A program made the translations under genes and the position numbers. A DNA stretch of 64,000 bases from Verrucomicrobiota bacterium (GTDB lineage Bacteria > Verrucomicrobiota > Verrucomicrobiia > Opitutales > Opitutaceae), in NCBI GenBank assembly GCA_023457715.1, contig JAEWKR010000021.1:1-64000 (forward strand), given 5' to 3'. This document shows, in pieces, positions 1 to 8,511 of this stretch. The notes below the pieces were generated by a model. It was not told the origin of the DNA, made no database searches, and was given only the letters and a program-made list of their open reading frames with translations. Within the stretch, counting starts at the first letter, position 1; the number at the start of each line of letters is the position of its first letter.

Positions 1-568
1 GTTCGGTTTTTGTGAAATCTGATTTGGAGGAACTGCTCCAATTCACTCAGCGGCCTTCGTTTCCTTCGTTACCTTCTGTTCAATGATTGGGACGACGCTC
101 ACCGAAACGGAGAATCGTGCTCAAAAAACACGAAATGCAGGGATAGCACTGCAAAAAGGAGAAGGCGTAGGCTGTGGGCGTTAGGCGGTAGGCTTTAGAG
201 AAACCGGTCGCTTTAGGCGGCGACTGCCACCCGGGGATTTAACACCTAGCGCCCTGACTCCGTCGGGCGGCGCCCGCTCACTGTTTTGTGCCTGCGCGGA
301 AGAGATGATTTTCCCAGGTCTTCATTCGTGTCGATTCGTGTCCATTCGTGGTTAACTGAATCGTTCCAGCTTAGGCTTTCGGCTGGGTGTAGCGGGGAGC
401 GCCAGCGAGACGATCCGGGGTTTATCGCCGCCGACGACCGTGCACAGCCGCCGAGCCGCCATCAAAGCGCCACCCGCGGCAGGCCTCACCAATCCCAGCT
501 GATGGTGGCTTGCACGGGAATGAAGAAGACCGGATGAGCGGGGGACACCGCCGTCGCTGCGGCGGCAA
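1..568. other. Intergenic region with interspersed repeats
   Basis: I see no convincing gene here. The stretch holds pieces of short repeats that recur in the window: a TAGGCGGTAGGCTTTAG-type run near 165-205, a tract of repeated 'ATTCGTGTC'-like words near 322-357, and a 34-base unit at 387-420 that recurs exactly at 4714-4747. The words near 322-357 resemble a simple intergenic repeat found in many bacterial genomes. The predicted reading frames lack any recognisable family. Confidence 0.6.
387..420 (+). repeat. 34-base dispersed repeat, copy 1
   Basis: These bases are identical to 4714-4747, and both begin GTGTAGCGGGGAGCGCC. Both copies lie in non-coding DNA next to TAGGCGGTAGGC-type runs, so the two repeat types travel together here. 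Confidence 0.8.
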
Positions 569-2197
569 TCAGCCCCGCCGGGGGGCGGCACCAAGCCGGC
601 GCCGCACGGCCACCGCGTAGCAGGTGAGCGGAACGACGGCGGCCAGGCTGATGGTCGCGATGAAGATCATGTGATTGCGGTGGGCGTTTGGGTCCTGCAA
701 CAACGTCCGTGCGGTCGCATCATTGGCAAACTGCGCCAACGCGACCGGCGCTTCAGCGGCGACGCGGGCGATGCCGAAGCCAGCGCATTGCGCGGTTTCC
801 CAACCCAGCGCCGACAACCAGGCGTAGGCTTTGATGCCCACGGACGCAGCCCCGACGGCGAGCCCGCCGACGACCAACGTGCCCAGAGAGACGAGGCCGA
901 AACTCACCGAGCCGATCGCCAGGAGCCCCACTGAAAAAGCGCCGATGCTGACGGGCGCGACGGCCAGCGCACCCCAGGCGAAGAGCAGGCCATATGCACG
1001 GTCGCCCCCCGCCACCCACGCGAACACCGGTTTCGCACCGGCATCGGGCGAAGCAAAACGGACGTGGACCAAGGGCACGCCCAGGCAGGACCAGCGGCTG
1101 CGGTACTCGCCGGCGGCTGAACCCACCCGATCGATGTCCGGATGGAACAAGTGAGGCTGCGCCAGGCGTTCCGCGGTGCGCAGGGCGCGCATGTGTCGCA
1201 TCGTCCGAACGACGGCGAACGGCCACAGCAGCAGGTTGGCCACGACCAGCACCTGCGCCGCGACCGCGAAGAGCACGCGATCGTCCCAGGCCCGGAAGGC
1301 GCACTCGCGCAGCAGGTAGAGCAGCGCGAGGAAGAGCAGCGCGGTCCCCGTGATACCCAACGTTATCTTCACCACGGCCCGGCGTTCCCGCGGCGTTCGG
1401 GCCTGATCGAGATTAGCGCGCAACGTCATTACCGCGCCGTACAAGCCGGAGAGCGATGACAGCCACACAGCCACCGACGTTGATTTCGCGAGCGAGGCGC
1501 CCTGCATCGCCGCCGCACCCACGCCGATTGCCTTCGCCGGCGTCGCGAGTTCGGGCAGCGCGGCGAGCACGCCGATGGTGAAGACCTTCCCGGGAGTGCT
1601 CCGGGCCAGGGCGCCTTGCACGAACTGCAGCACCTGTTCCTGCAGGATCTTGCGTCCCCGCACCAGCCGCTGTTTTACGGCATCCTCCGAAAGGTCGAGC
1701 GACGCGGCCACATGTTCGACCGACTGATGCTCGCGGTAGAACAGGATGAGCGGCTCGCGGTAGGCGTCGGGGAGCCGTTCGAGCGCTTTCCAGAGCAGGA
1801 CCTGTTCCTCCTTCTCCATTGCCGCGTCCGGCGCCAGCGCGTCTGACGTGGCGACGAACTCAAGCGCATCCTCCCCCTCCGCGATCGCGCTCGGCTCCCG
1901 ACGATCGGTCCGCCGGGCGCGACTCACCTTGAAACGCAGGATGCCGCAAAGCCAGGGACGGAGCTTATCTGGCTCGCGCAGCGTGTGCAGACGGCGCCAC
2001 GCTTCGACGAACGCCTCTTGGGCAATGTCCTCACTCTCGGTCAGCTGTCCGGTGGCAGAATAGGCAAGCGAGCAGAGCAGTCGCTGGTAACGCTTCACGA
2101 TCTGGCCGAAGGCCCGGCGGTGGCCCGCAAGCGTGGCCGCAACCAGTTCGGCGTCAGAGGCGAGTTCCGGATGGGTCAGGGCGGAGGGGTGATTCAT
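569..2197 (-). CDS. ECF-type RNA polymerase sigma factor with C-terminal membrane domain
   Basis: A 542-residue protein. Residues 1-200 form a sigma-70-like module: region 2 carries DIAQEAFVEAWRRL with RPWLCGILR, and region 4 carries LPDAYREPLILFYREHQS followed by a helix-turn-helix with LSEDAVKQRLVRGRK. It should direct RNA polymerase to a dedicated promoter set. The remaining 340 residues are unlike a classical ECF factor. They hold hydrophobic spans near 300-320 and 335-355, a long Gly/Ala/Ser-rich hydrophobic stretch of repeated G-x-x-S/A-x-G words near 430-490, and a last span near 520-545. The sigma module is therefore tethered to the membrane in one chain. I chose the ATG at 2197 because the upstream extension does not look like sigma sequence. 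No separate anti-sigma gene is adjacent, so the tail may do that job (inference). Confidence 0.85.
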   Translation of the reverse strand: MNHPSALTHPELASDAELVAATLAGHRRAFGQIVKRYQRLLCSLAYSATGQLTESEDIAQEAFVEAWRRLHTLREPDKLRPWLCGILRFKVSRARRTDRREPSAIAEGEDALEFVATSDALAPDAAMEKEEQVLLWKALERLPDAYREPLILFYREHQSVEHVAASLDLSEDAVKQRLVRGRKILQEQVLQFVQGALARSTPGKVFTIGVLAALPELATPAKAIGVGAAAMQGASLAKSTSVAVWLSSLSGLYGAVMTLRANLDQARTPRERRAVVKITLGITGTALLFLALLYLLRECAFRAWDDRVLFAVAAQVLVVANLLLWPFAVVRTMRHMRALRTAERLAQPHLFHPDIDRVGSAAGEYRSRWSCLGVPLVHVRFASPDAGAKPVFAWVAGGDRAYGLLFAWGALAVAPVSIGAFSVGLLAIGSVSFGLVSLGTLVVGGLAVGAASVGIKAYAWLSALGWETAQCAGFGIARVAAEAPVALAQFANDATARTLLQDPNAHRNHMIFIATISLAAVVPLTCYAVAVRRRLGAAPRRG

Positions 2198-2455
2198 CAG
2201 GCATACGTGCCACTTTTTGTGGTGGAGGTGACAACAGCCTGCAGACCGGGGCACCAGGAGCCAGCACCTGCTGCGTCCTAGGGTGATTTGGCATAAGCGT
2301 CACCGAATCCACGAGGGAGCGGAGTCCCCCGGCTACCTTTCACGAAATCTCGCCGGAGCGTGTCACCAGCGAGCCAGAACGTGGCACTTGCTCTTCGCTC
2401 CACTCGATGCGGTAGCCAAAACGGCTGCGGCCGGTTGGAGCACAAATAACCTCCC

Positions 2456-3046
2456 ATGATTCCCATCGCCTCTCTCCTGCGCCGCGGCTTCCCCCTCGGC
2501 GCCCTCGTATTTGGCCTCTCGCCGCTCCACGCGGCGGCGCCTTCAGTCCGTCCGCTGATCGACGACTTTGCCGCCGCCCAACGGCATGGCGCCGACCGCT
2601 TCGTGGTGACGGACAAGGACCTCGGCAGCCAGTCAACCGCGACGCAGCGAGTGGAGGATGGCCGTCTGATCGTGCAGGGAGTGCTCATCCCGGGCCGCGG
2701 CGTGCCCGCGTTCATCAGCGTGCCGCTTCTGCTGGCATCGGGAAACCAGCCTCAGGATGCGAGTGCGCACACCGGCGTCCGGCTCCGGGTGAAAATAGTG
2801 CAGGGCCTCCTCACGATCCAAGTCGCCACCGCTGACATCACAAACTTCGACTATCACAACAGCGCGCCGCTCACCTTGAAAGCGGGAGAGTTTCATGACG
2901 TGCGGGTACCGTTTTCGGAGATGAAACGCGGCTGGTCGGAACAGACGCCGCTTAACCTGAAGGCGGTCACGAGCGTGAACCTTGTGTCCTTTGGCCTGGC
3001 GAAAGGCTCGTTTGCCTACGAGGTGGACGAAATTTCGTTCTACTGA
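2456..3046 (+). CDS. Secreted CIA30-like carbohydrate-binding-fold protein
   Basis: A 196-residue protein that begins with a signal peptide ending near AAAPSVRP at about residue 30. The rest is a single beta-rich domain with a CIA30/galactose-binding-like pattern: IDDF near the start, a LRVKIVQGLLTIQVATAD core, FHDVRVPFSEMKRGW, and the closing strand YEVDEISFY. Family members bind carbohydrate or act as assembly factors; a catalytic role is not evident. It ends 9 bases before the acyltransferase gene and is probably co-transcribed with it. The family assignment rests on pattern only. Confidence 0.65.
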   Translation: MIPIASLLRRGFPLGALVFGLSPLHAAAPSVRPLIDDFAAAQRHGADRFVVTDKDLGSQSTATQRVEDGRLIVQGVLIPGRGVPAFISVPLLLASGNQPQDASAHTGVRLRVKIVQGLLTIQVATADITNFDYHNSAPLTLKAGEFHDVRVPFSEMKRGWSEQTPLNLKAVTSVNLVSFGLAKGSFAYEVDEISFY

Positions 3047-3055
3047 GGAGACGCG

Positions 3056-4309
3056 ATGAAACCTCTGTCCGCCGTTGACTCTCCCCTGCCTGCCCTCGAC
3101 CCGAGCAACGGTCCCGGAACCGGGCGGCTGCACGCGTTGGACGCTGCGCGCGCGTTCGCGTTGTTGCTGGGCGTCGTGTTTCATGCGAGCCTCTCATTCC
3201 TGCCGTTCTTCATGGGGTGGGCCGTGCAGGACATTTCAACGAGTCCGGTGGTATCCAGCTTCGTGCTGGTGTCGCACTCGTTTCGGATGGAGTTGTTCTT
3301 CCTGCTCGCCGGCTGGCTCGGGCACGTGGCCTACCACCGGCATGGGGCGGTGCGATTCATCCGGGCGCGCTTCTGGCGGATCATCGTGCCCTTCGTCGTC
3401 GGTTGGTTCCTGCTGCGGCCGCTGTTGGTCTCGGGATGGCACATGGGCGCAGCCAGCCTGCGGGGCGACTACGACTTCGCAGCCGCGCTCGTAAGTGGCT
3501 TCAAAAGCCTATCCGTCCTGCCCGCAGGTCTCTTCACCGGCTCGCATCTGTGGTTTCTCTACTACCTGGTGCTCGTCACCGCAGCCGTGCTCACGCTGCG
3601 CCAGATTGCGCGCCTGTTCGCGATGGACACCTGGATACGCCGAAAAGCCGACTCCGTAATGACCCGCCTCGCCGGTTCAAGGTGGAGCGTTCCGGTGTGC
3701 GCGGTGCCGGTGGCGCTCGCGTTGTACGCGAACCGCAGTCCCGGCTGGGGCATGCCGACCCCCGATCAGTCCCTCTGGCCACACGGGCCGGCGCTCCTCG
3801 TGTTTGGCGGCTTCTTCGGTTTTGGCTGGCTCCTCGCCCGGCTATCCAACCCGGAACCCCTGCTGCGGGTGACGGCAGGTCGATGCCTCCTGGCCGGTGG
3901 GGCGATTCTCGCCACGTTGCTCCTCTCGCGAATCGAGGCCGACCCGGGCCACCCCCAGCGGGAGTTGGGCCGGCTCGCTTACGTGGCGATGTACGCATGC
4001 ATGATGTGGTCGCTGGTGCTGCTCACGCTCGGGGCTTGCTGGAAGCTGTGCGCCCGCCCACATGGCTGGATTCGCTTCCTGGCCGACGCGGCGTATTGGG
4101 CCTATCTGGTGCATCTGCCGCTGGTGGTCTGGCTGCAGGTCGCGGTTGCTGAAATTGAGGCACACTGGAGCCTGAAGCTAGGCTTTGTGGCGATCGTCGC
4201 AACGGCGGTCTGCCTCGGTAGTTTTTCGCTCGTCGCGCGGGTGCGACGCAGTGGCGGAGAGCGCCGGCGACTCGATGGATCATGGCGCCAACTCCCCGCG
4301 CCGCGCTAG
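3056..4309 (+). CDS. Acyltransferase family 3 membrane protein (OpgC-like)
   Basis: A 417-residue polytopic membrane protein with about ten hydrophobic spans. The N-terminus has the family-3 acyltransferase signature LDAARAFALLLGVVFHASL, with the conserved His in the first helix, followed by FRMELFFLLAGW and RFWRIIVPFVVGWFLLRP. Such enzymes transfer acetyl or succinyl groups to glycans or lipids across the inner membrane. The layout is like OpgC/MdoC, which modifies periplasmic glucans. A GAGGAG ribosome-binding site sits just before the ATG. It follows the CIA30-like gene closely, so a shared role on an extracellular glycan is plausible. The substrate cannot be told from sequence. Confidence 0.85.
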   Translation: MKPLSAVDSPLPALDPSNGPGTGRLHALDAARAFALLLGVVFHASLSFLPFFMGWAVQDISTSPVVSSFVLVSHSFRMELFFLLAGWLGHVAYHRHGAVRFIRARFWRIIVPFVVGWFLLRPLLVSGWHMGAASLRGDYDFAAALVSGFKSLSVLPAGLFTGSHLWFLYYLVLVTAAVLTLRQIARLFAMDTWIRRKADSVMTRLAGSRWSVPVCAVPVALALYANRSPGWGMPTPDQSLWPHGPALLVFGGFFGFGWLLARLSNPEPLLRVTAGRCLLAGGAILATLLLSRIEADPGHPQRELGRLAYVAMYACMMWSLVLLTLGACWKLCARPHGWIRFLADAAYWAYLVHLPLVVWLQVAVAEIEAHWSLKLGFVAIVATAVCLGSFSLVARVRRSGGERRRLDGSWRQLPAPR

Positions 4310-4713
4310 CACGATGTCCAAGCAGTCCGCGAGCGGGTGCAAACCCGCCGGCCGGGTCGGTCGCGCGAGAGCTGTCGGTCTTTTGAGCGTGGGAGCGCGG
4401 AAACCACGCGCATTTCTGCCTGATCGAAAAACGCCACCGCCGGCAGATCGCGCGTGAGCAGATCCCCGGCTTCGAGCCGACGCAGACGGAGGTCCCCTCC
4501 CCACCCTTCTCCGGCACCGGCGGCATCAAAGGAAAGCGCAGGAGCAAGAAGGACCGGTTGCGGGAGCAGGAAGGGAAGCGGTAAGCGGTAAGCGGTAGGC
4601 TGTAGGCGGTAGGCTTTAGGCTCTGGGCTTTCACGAACCGGATCGCCGCACGAAGGCGCAAAAGGCGCCAAAAGGAGATGGCGGTAAGCGATAGGCCGTA
4701 GGCGATAGGCTTG

Positions 4714-4747
4714 GTGTAGCGGGGAGCGCCAGCGAGACGATCCGGGG
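4714..4747 (+). repeat. 34-base dispersed repeat, copy 2
   Basis: Exact duplicate of 387-420. It directly follows a GCGATAGGC-type heptamer run, the same neighbour type as copy 1. Confidence 0.8.
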
Positions 4748-4919
4748 ATTGGCGGTTGTAGCGGGGCGCCGTGACCCCGTCCGGCGGCGCTTGCGCGCTT
4801 ACCCGGCGACCCTCGGCTGAGGGAGGCACCCTGCCCGCCCTACCAGGTGTCACTCATGTATGGCAAAATAAGATTGAACCTAACAGCTCGCCGTGCAAGC
4901 TGGGCACCCCACCGAGTGT

Positions 4920-4955
4920 CCCACTCGCGCTCCCACTCGCGCTCCCACTCGCGCT
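4920..4955 (+). repeat. 12-base tandem repeat, three units
   Basis: Three consecutive perfect copies of CCCACTCGCGCT. The period of 12 is also found in the longer, more diverged array at 20675-20759. Confidence 0.9.
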
Positions 4956-5162
4956 CCGCATGAACCTCCGCCGCCATCGCCGTGCGTGCGCCCGCCTGGC
5001 TGCATGCTGTCTTGGATTCATGATGGCATCCACCGCACTGGGCGGCGGTCCACGCGTTCGCGGCTCGACTCACCGACGCGGGCGTCGGAACGGATGCGCT
5101 GCGCGCCCTGTTCCAATGGGAAATGAACCTGTGATCTGACCTCGGTCGGGCGCCTCGATTTT

Positions 5163-6179
5163 ATGCCCAACGATGACGGAAAGGAAGTAAGCATCGACTC
5201 GCAGGCCGTGTTTCGCGGTTTCGACGGCGTCTGGCGACATTACATCAAGGTCTGCAATCACACGGCGCAGCCGAAGGATGTGTGGGTCACGACCTGGCCC
5301 TACGACGATAATCTCAACAAGATCGGCCAGAAGACCGGCAAGAGAATCGCCACGCTCCCCGCGAACACCTGCGAGGTGGTCGAGCTCACCCTCGGCGGCC
5401 GGCCCGGCCAATACTATACCGACGTCTACGATTACAGCAGCCTGTGGCCCTCTCACGAGGGCGGCCGTTATCACTACATTATCGATACGGCCCGTGTCGT
5501 GGATATCTATCCGATCTATCGGGACATATTACAACCACTCGGCGTTCGCATCCGCTCGCTCGCCTGCGTCCTGCCCTATCCACGATCGCTGGAGCCGGGC
5601 GGTGCACCCCGCCGATTCTATGTACGGAGCGTAGAGGGCCTGCCGGCGGGGTGGAGGGTGCGCAACCTGTGGCCGGCGCGGGGAGAAACCTTCACCCTCA
5701 CCCCCGACCAGAAGGAGTTCCCGTGTCATCTGGAATTGGTCTGCGGCCGCATGCCCCGGGCGGCGGTCACGCCGATCACGATCCGGGTCGGGATCCGCGG
5801 CAAGCCGGCCCGTCCGCCCTACGTCGTGTCCGTCACGATCCCTTTCGTGCGCAAGGAACGCGCTCCCGTGATCGCCGACCTCAGGGCCCGCCGGATCTCC
5901 GAACGCCCATACCTGCATTTCACGGTTCGAGTCACAGACGACCTCGGTCTCCTCGAAGCGCCTGAACTCGTCTATTCCACGGACGAAGGACGCACCTGGA
6001 AGACCGCCGTCCTGCAACTCAACCAGATACTGGCCATGAAACCGCTGGGCGCGGCCGAGGCTGTGTTCGAAGGATCAGCCGCCCTTCCGGCGCTCAACAC
6101 CTCCGTCCTGGCGAAGATCCGCTGCTCCGACCGGCTCGGCTACTCCACGGAGTCTCCGCTTCGGCTCTATCGCGCCTAA
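5163..6179 (+). CDS. Hypothetical beta-rich protein
   Basis: A 338-residue protein of no family I recognise. There is no signal peptide and no clear membrane span. The sequence is rich in beta-strand patterns. An N-terminal part (1-115) is full of aromatic residues (DVWVTTWPYDD, GQYYTDVYDYSSLW). A middle part (150-235) resembles an Ig-like or COG1470-type domain. The C-terminal part (240-338) has the pattern VTDDLGLLEAPELVYSTDEG seen in Ig-like folds that read an extracellular signal. An in-frame stop lies at 5124, so the ATG at 5163 is the first good start. It is followed after 16 bases by another unknown gene and probably forms a two-gene operon with it. Confidence 0.7.
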   Translation: MPNDDGKEVSIDSQAVFRGFDGVWRHYIKVCNHTAQPKDVWVTTWPYDDNLNKIGQKTGKRIATLPANTCEVVELTLGGRPGQYYTDVYDYSSLWPSHEGGRYHYIIDTARVVDIYPIYRDILQPLGVRIRSLACVLPYPRSLEPGGAPRRFYVRSVEGLPAGWRVRNLWPARGETFTLTPDQKEFPCHLELVCGRMPRAAVTPITIRVGIRGKPARPPYVVSVTIPFVRKERAPVIADLRARRISERPYLHFTVRVTDDLGLLEAPELVYSTDEGRTWKTAVLQLNQILAMKPLGAAEAVFEGSAALPALNTSVLAKIRCSDRLGYSTESPLRLYRA

Positions 6180-6195
6180 TCCAAACCCTCGCACC

Positions 6196-6930
6196 ATGCC
6201 CGCCTGGACCAAGCCGCGAAAACAGAGCGTGCTGCGTGAACTCGGGAGGGTGAACGCAGCGATCGATCGCGCCCTCGAAGCCGTGAGGAAGGGCAGGACC
6301 GCCGACGCCGCCGACGAGATTCTGACCTGCATCCTGCACAAGCACCTCGCGATTGACGCCTATCCCCCGATCATCGTCGAAGGGGACCTGGCCATCCCTG
6401 CCGGCCGGCTGTTTCGTGCCTGGTCCCTGAAGGATCTCTTCGTCAGCCAGGCGCTGGCCGCCGGTGCCGATCCCCAAGGCAACCACTCCGAATTGGAACG
6501 CTCGTTGCAGCACGTCATTTCCGGGGTCCTCGACCTCGTCGTGCTGCCATGGACCAACCAGGCCTGCGCCGATCGACTCAAACAGCTGGAGCGGGAGCTC
6601 CGGGCGCTGAAGTCCCTTCTCGCCACCGGGGTCGGACAGGATACGCCCGCGCGACGAAAGATATGGTGGGACACCGTCGGACGCATTCGCACCTTGCAGG
6701 CCGAGTTTCTCGACTGCATCTACGGCGATGACTCCCACGGGATGAGCCGAACCTTCCTGGGACTGATCGAGATCGACAGTCGTTTCGTCCAGGTCCTCGA
6801 CACCCTCCGCGAATGGGAACGTGAGACCGGTGCGCCCACCGATCCCAGGGACTACCTCAAGAACATGCTCGACACCATCAAGGAGGATAAGGACGAAATC
6901 GAAGAACGAATTCGCGCGTTCTCGTTTTGA
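6196..6930 (+). CDS. Hypothetical helical protein
   Basis: A 244-residue, mostly helical soluble protein without a recognised domain. Residues 10-50 form an amphipathic helix pair (ELGRVNAAIDRALEAVRKG). Residues 115-145 look like a short coiled coil (RLKQLERELRALKSLL), and the acidic tail (DTIKEDKDEIEERIRAF) is also helical. It follows the beta-rich gene by 16 bases and faces the convergent propeller gene. The pairing suggests the two proteins act together, but nothing in either shows the activity. Confidence 0.7.
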   Translation: MPAWTKPRKQSVLRELGRVNAAIDRALEAVRKGRTADAADEILTCILHKHLAIDAYPPIIVEGDLAIPAGRLFRAWSLKDLFVSQALAAGADPQGNHSELERSLQHVISGVLDLVVLPWTNQACADRLKQLERELRALKSLLATGVGQDTPARRKIWWDTVGRIRTLQAEFLDCIYGDDSHGMSRTFLGLIEIDSRFVQVLDTLREWERETGAPTDPRDYLKNMLDTIKEDKDEIEERIRAFSF

Positions 6931-7023
6931 TTCCGATCGGCGTGACCAGGGAGCAGCATGAGGTACAGGAGTCGGGCCGTCGCACCCCAGGCGGTACGCC
7001 TGCGCTCGCGGGAGGCGCGCGGC

Positions 7024-8289
7024 TCAGCGCGGGGACAGGCGAACGATGCGCACGTCGACGGGCGGGAGCGGGGCATCGGTGGGTTTCTGAAAGCGGTCCC
7101 AGCCGGAGTTGGCGACGCACCAGAGTTCCCCGCTGGCCGCAGTAAAGAGAGTGGGCTCGACGATGCCGGGGCCTCGCAGGAGGACGTCCAGGGATCGCGG
7201 GTTGCCGGCTGGATCGAAGTGGACCACGGCGATGCGGTTGGGACGGACGCCATTTTGCGCGAGGTACAACCGGCCTTCGTGCCAGCGCATGCCATCGATC
7301 CCGACGAGGGTTTCTCCCGCGATCGGCGGCAGGCGTCGCACGGCTCCGGTCCGCGTGTTCACCTCGAAAAGCCCGAGCACATAATCGGCAACGAGCAGAT
7401 GCTCCGGATCTTTCAGGGCCAGGCCTTGCAGCGAGGCGAAGCCGTAATCGGCGCATAGCGGGGAGATCGCGTCCGCGCCGGCGCGCAGGCACCAGACGAC
7501 CCGTGCATCGGTATCCGTGAGGTAAACCGTTCCGTCTGCCGCCAGTGCGAGATCACCGATGAGCGTCTTGCCGAAATCCGCAGGGACCGCCTGGCGGAAT
7601 CGGATTTGTCCCTTCGCCAGGTCATAGCCCACGAGTTCAGAGGTCCCCGCCGCGGACGCAGGCACCATCGCGGGAGAGGGCGACGCACATATCCAGAGGA
7701 GGTCCCGCTGCGCATCGACCGCGAGCCCGAAGGCGGAGGCGAGGCCGTCGCGTTCCGACACGATCGGGGTCACGGTTCCGTCGGGGGACTGCCGCAGGAC
7801 CTGCCGGTGGCGGACATCCGAGATGTACCAGGTGTCTCGCCGGGCATCCCGCGCGATTCCTTCAATGATGCCGGACTGGGCCGGAAGGGTGAACGCGATC
7901 TCCGGCACGCCGATGGCCGCACCGTTGCGCTCGATGCGCTTCACGACGGCGGCAAACTCCGGATCGCCGCGGACGTCCGCGAAGGCGGGCGGTTTCGTCG
8001 GATCGAACACCACCCCGAGCTGCGCGATGGTTCGCAGAATCGACCGCGCATCGGCGGTACGCCCCGCCAGCGCCAGCGCCTCCGCGTGAAAGAGGAGTGA
8101 GTCGGGGTGATCGCGGCACACCTCGATCAGCGCGGTGGTTTGCTGCAGGAAGGCGTTGGCGTCCCCGGCTTTCTTCGCCGCGCGCGCCGCCTGCAGGCTC
8201 GCTCGATGTGCCGGCGGCGGAGGCGAGGCCAGGACGGATGAGAACAAGCACACCAGGCAAACGACGAACCGGAGAGGGCTGTGGGGCAT
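7024..8289 (-). CDS. Exported SMP-30/NHL-type beta-propeller protein
   Basis: A 421-residue protein with an N-terminal signal peptide (FVVCLVCLFSSVLAS). Residues 25-110 are helical and TPR-like (LFHAEALALAGRTADARSIL). Residues 125-420 form a beta-propeller with repeated blades: GIIEGIARDARRDTWYISD, AFGLAVDAQRDLLWICAS, TLIGDLALAADGTVYLTD and SLQGLALKDPEHLLVADY. This pattern fits SMP-30/gluconolactonase-like or NHL proteins, which are lactonases or binding platforms. Metal ligands of true SMP-30 enzymes cannot be assigned confidently. I chose the start at 8289 over an upstream one because the signal peptide follows it directly. It is convergent with the gene pair at 5.2-6.9 kb. Confidence 0.8.
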   Translation of the reverse strand: MPHSPLRFVVCLVCLFSSVLASPPPPAHRASLQAARAAKKAGDANAFLQQTTALIEVCRDHPDSLLFHAEALALAGRTADARSILRTIAQLGVVFDPTKPPAFADVRGDPEFAAVVKRIERNGAAIGVPEIAFTLPAQSGIIEGIARDARRDTWYISDVRHRQVLRQSPDGTVTPIVSERDGLASAFGLAVDAQRDLLWICASPSPAMVPASAAGTSELVGYDLAKGQIRFRQAVPADFGKTLIGDLALAADGTVYLTDTDARVVWCLRAGADAISPLCADYGFASLQGLALKDPEHLLVADYVLGLFEVNTRTGAVRRLPPIAGETLVGIDGMRWHEGRLYLAQNGVRPNRIAVVHFDPAGNPRSLDVLLRGPGIVEPTLFTAASGELWCVANSGWDRFQKPTDAPLPPVDVRIVRLSPR

Positions 8290-8393
8290 GACGAGGATTC
8301 GAGCGGTTTTCCCCGCGGCACCCAATCGGATTCTGGGCGGCGGTTCCCGCGGCCCAAGAGCTTACTCCCTTCTCTCTGTTCTCTCGTGTAAAA

Positions 8394-8439
8394 CCGGCTG
8401 CGCCGGGATTTCAGATTTCAAATTTCAGATTTCAGATCG
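8394..8439 (+). repeat. Interspersed TTTCAGATTTCAAATTTCAG repeat, copy 1
   Basis: A 46-base copy of an intergenic repeat with alternating TTTCAGA words, preceded by CCGGCTGCGCCGGGA. A near-identical copy lies at 21539-21584 and a shorter one at 16045-16069. It sits between two divergently oriented genes. Confidence 0.85.
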
Positions 8440-8511
8440 GCGGGGACGGGAATCGCGCTCCGAGGGGTTTCGCCTTGAGGGGTGGTCTGGTGCGGCCAAG
8501 CGTCGGCGGGG

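Larger units (their letters stand above)
4310..5162. other. Intergenic region with repeats
   Basis: No gene could be supported in this 850-base gap. It contains GCGGTAA/GCGGTAG heptamer runs at about 4575-4625 and 4684-4710, the second copy of the 34-base repeat at 4714-4747, and three perfect 12-base tandem units at 4920-4955. A short frame from about 4960 (MNLRRHRRACARLAACCLGF) resembles a signal peptide but runs out into unrelated sequence, so it may be a remnant. Confidence 0.6.

Noticed and set aside
4960..5139. A short frame with a signal-peptide-like start (MNLRRHRRACARLAACCLGF)
   Set aside because: The frame becomes low-complexity basic sequence and ends after 60 residues. There is no ribosome-binding site and no family.
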